The notes under the pieces: model-generated
What the model saw: the letters and a program-made list of their open reading frames with translations, nothing else
The model's database searches: none
What the model was told of the DNA's origin: nothing
Position numbers and translations under genes: made by a program
NCBI GenBank assembly: GCA_020429465.1
Contig: JAGQLH010000024.1
Coordinates: 1 to 15,568, forward strand
Length of the DNA: 15,568 bases
DNA from: Candidatus Dojkabacteria bacterium
Lineage (GTDB): Bacteria > Patescibacteriota > Dojkabacteria > B142 > WJKM01
Direction of reading: 5' to 3'
Part shown: positions 6,154-12,384 of the stretch, one piece after another
How positions within the stretch are numbered: the first letter of the stretch is position 1
Layout of the letters: each line of letters begins with the position of its first letter

Positions 6154-6659
6154 TAAAGATTAAGAACGTACAGCAGCCCCTAAAAAGGGAGGTAGTTAAT
6201 CAGTTAATTTCGGCAATTAAAAGAGATCCAGATGTAGTTTTTATAAGTAGATATAAATGGAGCGGATATAAGGATATGTATGTAGTAGAACAGAATAAAC
6301 AATTCATTGGATGTTGTATCTTAAAATTTTATGAGGACTGGATAAAATTAGGTCCCCTCGTACTTCTTCCCCAGGCAAGAGGAAAGGGAATAGGTACAAA
6401 ACTAGTTTGTAAAATGGAACATGATCTCAAGGATACAAATCTGTTTTGTACAAGTACAAATACGCGCATACACAAAATTTTAGATTCACTTGGTTTTGAA
6501 GAAATAGAGCCGAAAAGGAGTCCGTGTAAAATCCGTTCTATACTTCTTAAAGAATTCTTGGAATATTTAAGTTTCCGTTCAGTATTTGAGGGCATACGAA
6601 AATGGATTTCCCTCCCAAGAAGAGAGAAACGAAAGTATTACATACGACAAAGGTATTAA
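6150..6659 (+). CDS. GNAT-family acetyltransferase inserted between umuD and umuC
   Basis: A 169-aa GNAT protein. The acetyl-CoA site is LGPLVLLPQARGKGIGTKLV (67-86), with the Gln75-Ala-Arg77-Gly78-x-Gly80 loop. The later segment HKILDSLGFEEIE (about 107-120) is the usual GNAT end of the core fold. A basic tail (RREKRKYYIRQRY) follows a helical extension. The TTG start overlaps the umuD stop codon in TTGA, and umuC begins four bases after its stop, so translation is probably coupled across all three genes. The substrate is unknown. Its place inside an umuDC operon suggests a link to translesion synthesis, perhaps as a protein modifier, but this is only inferred from context. Confidence 0.8.
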   Translation: MIKIKNVQQPLKREVVNQLISAIKRDPDVVFISRYKWSGYKDMYVVEQNKQFIGCCILKFYEDWIKLGPLVLLPQARGKGIGTKLVCKMEHDLKDTNLFCTSTNTRIHKILDSLGFEEIEPKRSPCKIRSILLKEFLEYLSFRSVFEGIRKWISLPRREKRKYYIRQRY

Positions 6660-6663
6660 TTAT

Positions 6664-7947
6664 ATGAATCAAAAAGTATTCGCTCTTATAGACTGTAATA
6701 ATTTTTTTGTTTCCTGCGAACGGGTATTTAATCCAAAACTTGAGAATGTACCCGTAATTGTTGCGTCAAATAATGACGGATGTGCAGTTGCACGATCAAA
6801 TGAAGTTAAGGAGATTGGAATAAAAATGGGAGTACCATTATTTAAAGTAAAAGACCTTCTTCATAAACATTGTATAAAAGTATTGTCACCTAATTTCGCT
6901 CTGTATAGCGATATGTCGCATCGGGTCATGGAAGTTCTTCGTACAATTACAGATAAAATAGAGGTATATTCAATAGATGAAGCATTCCTATCAATTGAAA
7001 GCCTAGGTGTAGAAGAGTATGAAGAATTCGGACGTATGGTTAAAGATAAAGTTTTTAAATGGACAGGTATCCCTGTATCAATAGGAATTGCTCATACAAA
7101 GACTCTTGCGAAGGCAGCAAGCGAATTAGCGAAAAAAAAGGAAGGGGGAGTGGTAGACCTTGTAACGAAGAGTGTGCAGGAACAAGATGTTTTATTACAA
7201 GGTATTCCTGTAGGGGATGTTTGGGGGATCGGATATAGGTTAACTCCATTTTATGAATCGCGAGGGATTATGACTGCATACGATTATAAGTATGCTGATC
7301 TCAATTTATATGGTAGTAAGGTTACCGTTGGAGGGAGAAGGACTCAATTAGAATTACAAGGTATATCGTGTAATCAAGTAACTACAACTCATGTATCAAG
7401 GAAATCTATTATTAGTTCTCGATCATTTGGTAAGCCAGTGTACACACAGGAAGAGCTTTCAGAAGCGATAAGTGAGTATATTGGACGGGCAGCTAGAAAA
7501 TTACGTTCTCAAAACCTATTGGCAGGATATCTTACGGTGTATTTAACAACAGGAAGATTCAAAAAAGCAAGAGATTATTACGCTCCTAGTACCTCTACCG
7601 CTTTGGTATACCCAACAAGTTACACGCCTGATCTGGTAAAGGCTGGTCTCGTATGTCTTGAAAAAATCTATAGACCGGGATATCAATACAAAAAAGCTGG
7701 GGTATGCTTTACATCGTTACAAACTATGGAATCTATGCAATTTCGAATTTTCGACTCTTTTTCATTTCGTAAGAGGATGCAAGAAGAGAAACTTATGGCA
7801 ACGGTAGATAAACTTAACAAAAAATGGGGACAAGGGGTGCTTAAATTAGCTTCGGAAGGTACTAACCCCCTTTGGCAGATGAAGCAATCTCAAAGATCTC
7901 CACGTTACACTACAGCATGGAAAGAGTTGTTACAGATTTCCGTCTAA
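6664..7947 (+). CDS. umuC: UmuC-like Y-family DNA polymerase V catalytic subunit
   Basis: A 427-aa Y-family translesion polymerase, close to E. coli UmuC (422 aa). Catalytic carboxylates are Asp10 (LIDCNNFF) and Asp105-Glu106 (YSIDEAFL). Finger, thumb and little-finger regions follow; SSRSFG (251-256) is typical of UmuC. A probable beta-clamp motif QFRIF (359-363) sits where E. coli has QLNLF. The C-terminal DUF4113-type region ends with LWQMKQSQRSPRYTTAWKELL, nearly the E. coli pattern. The ATG at 6664 is chosen because MNQKVFALID matches family starts; a frame open from 6586 would overlap the preceding GNAT gene. The TAA stop overlaps the TAG stop of the convergent membrane fusion gene. Confidence 0.94.
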   Translation: MNQKVFALIDCNNFFVSCERVFNPKLENVPVIVASNNDGCAVARSNEVKEIGIKMGVPLFKVKDLLHKHCIKVLSPNFALYSDMSHRVMEVLRTITDKIEVYSIDEAFLSIESLGVEEYEEFGRMVKDKVFKWTGIPVSIGIAHTKTLAKAASELAKKKEGGVVDLVTKSVQEQDVLLQGIPVGDVWGIGYRLTPFYESRGIMTAYDYKYADLNLYGSKVTVGGRRTQLELQGISCNQVTTTHVSRKSIISSRSFGKPVYTQEELSEAISEYIGRAARKLRSQNLLAGYLTVYLTTGRFKKARDYYAPSTSTALVYPTSYTPDLVKAGLVCLEKIYRPGYQYKKAGVCFTSLQTMESMQFRIFDSFSFRKRMQEEKLMATVDKLNKKWGQGVLKLASEGTNPLWQMKQSQRSPRYTTAWKELLQISV

Positions 7948-9416
7948 TAAAGAATAACATCACCTTCAGATAAACCAGCTAAAATTTCATATTCAAAATC
8001 GCTTGAGAGTCCAATTTCAACTTTTTGTTTACGACGAGTAGTTCCATTTCTTAGGGTTACATAGTAGCCATCAGATTCTTGACTTACCCCAACAAGTGGG
8101 ACAACAAGTGTTTCTTCTGATTGATTGGTAATGATTTCTACATCTACAGATAACCCTTCGTAGAGAAGTTCAAGAGGTGTAGTAAAGGAAACCTCAACAA
8201 TATAATTTACAACTCCACCAGGATCTATAATTGGAGCTGGATTAATATGTGTGACTGAGCCGGAATACTGAGTGCCTTCTGTGTCTGACTCAAACTCAAT
8301 AATAGCTGACTGGCCTTCTTGAATAGACAAAATGTCTAATTCATTAATTTCAACCTCGACGATATACTCGCTAACATCAGCCAAATATACAGAACTTGAA
8401 GATGCCGGACCTGGGTAATAATCACCTACTTTGAAAGGAATAGAAATGATAGTTCCAGGAAAGGGTGCACGTATGGTTGTTTTTTCAAGTGCATATTCCG
8501 TTGAAGATATACGTGATTTAGCTTGCTTTATTTGTCCATCAAGAGCAGTTAAATCATATTTTTTTGATGATATAAGTTGTTGGGTTTGTAATTCAGCAAT
8601 AGATGAATTTAGTTCGGAAATTGAATATTGATTTTCTGCAGTCACAAGAGAATGCTCTGAGTTCACAGTAGTAGACTCCAAAGAAATTTCACTCTGTTCT
8701 GCCTGTAGGTCAGTTATGAATGAACTTGATTCGGCAGATTCAACACGACCTTGGTATTGAATTTCTGCAAGTTCTGTCTGTTCTCTAGCCACATCTTCAG
8801 ATTCTGGTCCAGAAAGAGCAGCAACATCTTCACTGTCTCGATACAGATCTTCAGCTTGATCTGCTTCTTCCTTCAATAAGTCTGCATTGAATTCAGAATT
8901 GTCATGTGTTTCTTGGGCTATATCGCTATTCAATTGAGCAATTGCAACAGAGTTTTCGGAGGTTATTTGAGACGTCTGATAATTTGATTTGGCAATCTCT
9001 TCATTTTTTAGTACAACTCCCGCTTGGAGTTCTTGAATCTTAACATCTAAGCCGTCAACAACTTTATTATAATTAGCTTGAGCTGATTGAAGGCTTCCTT
9101 GCGCACTAAGAAGTTCTGATTCTAATGAAGTAGTATTAAGTTTTGCAATCACAGTACCTTCTTCTACTGTAGTACCTTCTTCCACAAAAATTTCCGAGAT
9201 AAAACCGGGTGAACCAAATGCAAGATTTTGATTCTCTTTTCCTTTGATAGTTCCTGGAGCACGCACAACACTTTCGATTGTTCCTTTGTGTACTGTGTAG
9301 GAGTCGAGTGAGTCATCAGGATTGTCTTGAGAAAATGTGCGGACAACAAAAAACATTCCTAAAAATAGGAGACATAAAATACTAATTTTCCATTTGTGAC
9401 GTATAAGAAAACTCAA
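7944..9416 (-). CDS. Membrane fusion protein (HlyD/MacA-like) of an ABC exporter
   Basis: A 490-aa periplasmic-adaptor-type protein. One N-terminal membrane anchor (about 10-27) is followed by a lipoyl/biotinyl half-motif (GFISEIFVEEGTTVEEGTVIAKL, about 90-112), then an unusually long helical region (about 115-312) rich in Ser, Glu and Gln. The second lipoyl half (TTIRAPFPGTIISIPFKVGDYY, about 315-336) and beta-barrel and membrane-proximal domains complete the protein. Such proteins pair with MacB-type permeases to move peptides, antibiotics or lipids. It starts at TTG with no clear ribosome binding site, 79 bases after the permease gene on the same strand. In MacAB operons the adaptor normally comes first; here it is last. 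If the cell has a single membrane, it would act like the Gram-positive YknX type. Confidence 0.85.
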   Translation of the reverse strand: MSFLIRHKWKISILCLLFLGMFFVVRTFSQDNPDDSLDSYTVHKGTIESVVRAPGTIKGKENQNLAFGSPGFISEIFVEEGTTVEEGTVIAKLNTTSLESELLSAQGSLQSAQANYNKVVDGLDVKIQELQAGVVLKNEEIAKSNYQTSQITSENSVAIAQLNSDIAQETHDNSEFNADLLKEEADQAEDLYRDSEDVAALSGPESEDVAREQTELAEIQYQGRVESAESSSFITDLQAEQSEISLESTTVNSEHSLVTAENQYSISELNSSIAELQTQQLISSKKYDLTALDGQIKQAKSRISSTEYALEKTTIRAPFPGTIISIPFKVGDYYPGPASSSSVYLADVSEYIVEVEINELDILSIQEGQSAIIEFESDTEGTQYSGSVTHINPAPIIDPGGVVNYIVEVSFTTPLELLYEGLSVDVEIITNQSEETLVVPLVGVSQESDGYYVTLRNGTTRRKQKVEIGLSSDFEYEILAGLSEGDVILY

Positions 9417-9495
9417 TACGTGTTAGAGCTAATATAGAAAGTGGCGCAAAAGAGTAAGTGAGTGCAGTATATTGTACAAGGTAGAGATTTCTATG

Positions 9496-10707
9496 TCATT
9501 CATACCTAAGTGCATCTATTGGGTTTAGCTTAGAGGCCTTCTGGGCTGGGTAGATACCGAAAATTAAGCCGATAATTACTGAGAATAAAACTCCAAGACC
9601 AATTGCATCAAGGTAGATTTCTGTAGGTAAATCAAGCAGTTTACTTGCAATAAAGGAAAGTATAATCCCAACACAAATACCGATTATTCCTCCAAGAAGT
9701 GTTACCATGATAGACTCAGTTAAAAACTGAATAAGTATATCTCTATTTTTTGCTCCAATCGATTTACGAAGTCCAATTTCTTTAGTACGTTCAGTAATAC
9801 TAACAAACATGATATTGGTAACTCCAATCCCTCCTACGAGAAGAGAAATAGCTGCAATAGAAGAGAGGAAGCCAGTGAAAATTCCTGTAATCTGATTGAT
9901 GGATGACAGAATTTCTCCTGAATCTCGTACAGTAAAATCATCTTCCTGATTTGTCCCCACACCACGAATTTTTCTAAGGATTGAACGAGTTTCATCTTTT
10001 GCTTGCTCTACGAATTTAGGATCAATAGCTTCAACAGACACAAGTGAGAGGTTATCTCCACTTACGAGATACTGTGAGTACGTGGTAAATGGAATCATGA
10101 TGTCGTCATTTGGATTGTCAAAACTGCTCGTCCCTTTCTTTTTAAATACACCAATAACAGTAAAGGATGTCCCATTTATACGCATAGTTTTTCCAACGGG
10201 ATTTTCTCCATTAAAAAAATCTTCAATTAAATCAGGGCCAACAAGCGCAACTTTTGCACGCTGATCGCTATCTTTCTTGGTGAGCAACCTTCCATATTCT
10301 GCTTCAAAATTTTGAATCTCTATGTAATCTCCATGAGAACCTAGGATCGTTTGTGATTCGGTTGTATTCCCGTACTGTACGCGGAAATTAGTAAATGTTT
10401 GAGCGGCAATGCCTTCTATGTACTTTTTGGGGTAATCGATAAATCTGTCAACTTCTGATAGCGTAAATGTATCAGCAAGGTTGGGTGGACCGAAGTTATC
10501 AGATTGCTGACCTGGTACCACATAAATTGAATTAGATCCGAAAGAATCAAACGAAAGCTCAATTGAACGCTGTGCACTTTTACCAATACCAAGTAACGCA
10601 ACTACAGCCATTACCCCAATAATAATGCCGAGAGTGGAGAAAAACGTTCTAAATACGTTTGAACGAAGTGATGTGAATGATATTGTGATATGGTCAATAA
10701 AATCCAT
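9496..10707 (-). CDS. MacB-like ABC transporter permease (FtsX family)
   Basis: A 403-aa permease with the MacB layout: a membrane segment near the N-terminus (about 20-43), a large extracytoplasmic MacB_PCD domain (about 50-265) and an FtsX-type domain with three membrane segments (about 278-305, 333-355, 367-390). SITERTKEIGLRKSIGAKNRDI (about 308-329) is the conserved cytoplasmic loop that contacts the ATPase, and the end YPAQKASKLNPIDALRYE is characteristic. The ATPase is a separate protein, as in LolCDE and YknYZ types. The ATG at 10707 is chosen because it lies one base after the ATPase stop; an upstream TTG at 10734 would overlap the ATPase gene. The stop is TGA. Confidence 0.92.
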   Translation of the reverse strand: MDFIDHITISFTSLRSNVFRTFFSTLGIIIGVMAVVALLGIGKSAQRSIELSFDSFGSNSIYVVPGQQSDNFGPPNLADTFTLSEVDRFIDYPKKYIEGIAAQTFTNFRVQYGNTTESQTILGSHGDYIEIQNFEAEYGRLLTKKDSDQRAKVALVGPDLIEDFFNGENPVGKTMRINGTSFTVIGVFKKKGTSSFDNPNDDIMIPFTTYSQYLVSGDNLSLVSVEAIDPKFVEQAKDETRSILRKIRGVGTNQEDDFTVRDSGEILSSINQITGIFTGFLSSIAAISLLVGGIGVTNIMFVSITERTKEIGLRKSIGAKNRDILIQFLTESIMVTLLGGIIGICVGIILSFIASKLLDLPTEIYLDAIGLGVLFSVIIGLIFGIYPAQKASKLNPIDALRYE

Positions 10708-10708
10708 G

Positions 10709-11392
10709 TTATGCGGACTTGGTATCGTTAACAATTAATCCATCTTTGAGCATAATAGTTCGGTCGGTATATTCTGCAATCTCTGGTTCGTGAGTAATTA
10801 CGATAATGGTCGCTTTTTCTTCAGAATGTATTCTGCTAAAAATATCCATTACCTCATCTCCTGTTTTTGTATCGAGATTTCCAGTAGGTTCATCTGCTAA
10901 AATAATATTAGGTTTCATTACAAGGCTTCGGGCTATGGCAACTCGTTGGATTTGCCCACCTGAAAGCTGATTAGGCTTGTTATCGAGCTTTGAACCAAGA
11001 CCAACTTTTTCAAGAGATTCGACTGCTCGTTTCTTTCTTTCATTTTTAGGTACATCAGAATAAAGAAAAGGAAGCATCGTATTATCGAGTACCGAGAATT
11101 TGGGAAGTAGGTTGAATGATTGAAAGACAAAACCAATCTGAGAGTTACGGATAGTAGAAAGTTCATTGTCGTTAAGTGTTCCTACATTTTTACCATTAAG
11201 GTGATAGGTGCCCTCTGATGGAGTATCTAAACAACCTAAAATGTGGAGCATTGTAGACTTTCCACTTCCGGAAGGACCCATAATAGCAACAAACTCTGAT
11301 TTTTCGATTTGAAGATTAACACCTTTCAAAGCCAGATATGATCCAGACCCAATAGTATAGCTTTTATGAATGTTTTTTAGAGAAATGAGCAT
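10709..11392 (-). CDS. ABC transporter ATP-binding protein (LolD/MacB-ATPase family)
   Basis: A 227-aa stand-alone ATPase that powers the permease encoded next to it. All ABC motifs are present: Walker A GPSGSGKST (39-47), Q-loop Gln91 (VFQSFNLLP), signature LSGGQIQR (143-150), Walker B IILADEPTGNLD (163-174) and switch His201 (VITHE). The overall pattern is that of the LolD/MacB/FtsE subgroup of type VII (mechanotransmission) ABC systems. It is the first gene of a three-gene minus-strand operon and has an extended -10 upstream. The substrate of the system cannot be read from the sequence. Confidence 0.95.
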   Translation of the reverse strand: MLISLKNIHKSYTIGSGSYLALKGVNLQIEKSEFVAIMGPSGSGKSTMLHILGCLDTPSEGTYHLNGKNVGTLNDNELSTIRNSQIGFVFQSFNLLPKFSVLDNTMLPFLYSDVPKNERKKRAVESLEKVGLGSKLDNKPNQLSGGQIQRVAIARSLVMKPNIILADEPTGNLDTKTGDEVMDIFSRIHSEEKATIIVITHEPEIAEYTDRTIMLKDGLIVNDTKSA

Positions 11393-11415
11393 AGTACTTT
11401 TAGCATTACGTTCTT

Positions 11416-11424
11416 AGATTACCA
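11416..11424 (-). promoter_or_regulatory. Possible extended -10 of the ABC exporter operon
   Basis: TGGTAATCT on the minus strand, about 24 bases upstream of the ATPase start codon, shares the TGGTA element of other promoters here. No clear -35 is seen. Confidence 0.35.
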
Positions 11425-11490
11425 TAAATATAAAAATTTTTATCTACAGCAATAGCAAAGAAAAAAGAGTCTAAAGTGAGGTTTCTTAGC

Positions 11491-11539
11491 TGAAATTCAT
11501 TTAAATTTCACGAAGATTTCACATTTACTGACGTATACT
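11491..11539 (+). promoter_or_regulatory. greA promoter with 11-bp-spaced direct repeats and an inverted repeat
   Basis: A -10 TATACT (11534-11539) is preceded, 11 bases upstream, by two copies of TTTCAC (11506-11511 and 11517-11522) with an 11-bp period. A perfect inverted repeat TGAAATT-N6-AATTTCA (11491-11510) overlaps the first copy. PhoB/OmpR-family regulators bind direct repeats one helical turn apart in place of the -35, which is the arrangement seen here. No ordinary -35 is visible. Binding by the regulator encoded at 14722-15402 is an inference. Confidence 0.45.
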
Positions 11540-11564
11540 TTACCTAAATTCAACGGAGAATTTT

Positions 11565-11603
11565 ATGCCAATAGCTAATTTATTATCCGAAAATCATGGA
11601 TAA
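11565..11603 (+). CDS. 12-codon leader ORF overlapping the greA-like start
   Basis: An ATG at 11565 with a GGAG Shine-Dalgarno (11555-11558, 6-base spacing) opens a short frame, MPIANLLSENHG, ending at TAA 11601-11603. The greA-like ATG at 11596 lies inside its last codons, in another frame, and has no ribosome binding site of its own. Translation of the leader would bring ribosomes to the greA start. It is the clearest Shine-Dalgarno in the window. It may be a coupling leader peptide; a frameshift joining it to the greA-like frame is the alternative. Confidence 0.5.
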   Translation: MPIANLLSENHG

Positions 11604-12012
11604 AGCAAGTAAAAGTAAGATCCTAAGTAGGATTGAATCAATAAAGTCACAAGTTGAAGAGATTGTGGCTACGATTGAGGCCGAAAGGCACGAAAATATA
11701 GGTGAAGATTTAATGATTCTTCAGCATTTGGAGGATAAAAAAGAAATTCTCACCCAAAAAATTATTAGCTTAAAAGAATCACTCACCCTTGCAGAGACAA
11801 CTGGTGTGGTTGAGCATACCTTTGTTCTCGACTTTAATGGTCGGAAAAAAGAGGTGTCAGTCGTTTTACCAGCACTAGCAAATCCTGCAAAGGGAAGAAT
11901 TTCTACTGATTCTCCGTTGGCACGTGCACTAAAAGATAAAAGTGCGGGTGATATTGTGGAAGTAAATACACCAATGGGTGTACAACAATACAAAATTCTT
12001 GAGTCTCAATAG
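11596..12012 (+). CDS. GreA/GreB-like transcript cleavage factor
   Basis: A 138-aa protein with Gre-factor architecture: an N-terminal coiled-coil hairpin (about 5-72) and a C-terminal FKBP-like domain. The C-terminal part is the surest: RISTDSPLARALKDKSAGDIVEV (about 102-124) and NTPMGVQQYKILE match the family. GreA enters the RNA polymerase secondary channel and rescues backtracked complexes by stimulating RNA cleavage. The protein is shorter than the usual 158 residues. The tip motif GDLSENAEY, with the acidic residues that hold Mg2+, is not intact; the region reads ENIGEDLMILQHLEDKKE. Acidic residues remain, so cleavage activity cannot be ruled out, but a Gre-like regulator without normal activity is possible. 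A strong terminator follows. Confidence 0.78.
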   Translation: MDKASKSKILSRIESIKSQVEEIVATIEAERHENIGEDLMILQHLEDKKEILTQKIISLKESLTLAETTGVVEHTFVLDFNGRKKEVSVVLPALANPAKGRISTDSPLARALKDKSAGDIVEVNTPMGVQQYKILESQ

Positions 12013-12037
12013 CGTAAACAAATCCGTTTATAGCTAT
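12009..12037. repeat. Inverted repeat between the converging greA and HPt stop codons
   Basis: ATAGC-G-TAAAC at 12009-12019 can pair with GTTTA-TA-GCTAT at 12026-12037 around the 6-base loop AAATCC, giving two 5-bp stems with a small internal bulge. It spans the gap between the two stop codons and has no U-tract. It may add to 3'-end stability on either strand. Confidence 0.4.
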
Positions 12038-12384
12038 TGGCACAGCTCTGAAATATATTTTAAAAGCTGCTGAAGATCTCGGCAGCTTTTTTTTGTCATT
12101 TGGTTTATAGTTTTTTCGTTCGATTCTATTGATCTCGAGGATAGTTCTAAATCCTTCAATTCCTTCTCAAGTGTAGGGAGTCTAAGATAGGAAATCGCTC
12201 CCTTAACCCGATGGGCTGATTCTGCAAGCTTAGTATAGTCACTCTGATTTATGTGGAGTGTCATGGAAGAAATACCCAGCGAAATTTCGTGCATACAAGA
12301 ATTAAGAAGATTACCAAATACTACTTCATTTACTCCAAAGTATTTTTTGAGTTGCGAGCGGGTTGGATAATTAGTTTTGCTCAT
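12034..12384 (-). CDS. Histidine phosphotransfer (HPt) protein
   Basis: A 116-aa, mostly helical protein with the HPt signature SAHRVKGAISYLRLPTL: phospho-accepting His58, then Lys61-Gly62. HPt domains carry phosphate between the receiver of a hybrid kinase and a final response regulator. The ATG start overlaps the end of the hybrid kinase gene by 14 bases, so the two are co-translated parts of one phosphorelay. The kinase lacks a C-terminal HPt domain, which this protein supplies in trans. The C-terminal codons (KSCRDLQQLLK) also encode the hairpin that terminates the converging greA transcript, so this stretch is under double constraint. Confidence 0.88.
   Translation of the reverse strand: MSKTNYPTRSQLKKYFGVNEVVFGNLLNSCMHEISLGISSMTLHINQSDYTKLAESAHRVKGAISYLRLPTLEKELKDLELSSRSIESNEKTINQMTKKSCRDLQQLLKYISELCQ
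12062..12094 (+). terminator. Strong rho-independent terminator of greA, inside the HPt gene
   Basis: AAAAGCTGC (12062-12070) pairs with GCAGCTTTT (12082-12090) across an 11-base loop, and the T run continues to 12094, giving eight T residues in all. This is the clearest terminator in the window. It lies wholly in the 3' coding part of the oppositely oriented HPt gene. On the minus strand the hairpin is followed by TTTTAAAA, so some termination of the phosphorelay transcript is also possible but would come before its stop codon. Confidence 0.85.

Noticed and set aside
6586..6663. Upstream in-frame extension of umuC
   Set aside because: The extra 26 residues do not resemble UmuC and overlap the end of the GNAT gene; the ATG at 6664 gives the expected N-terminus MNQKVFALID.
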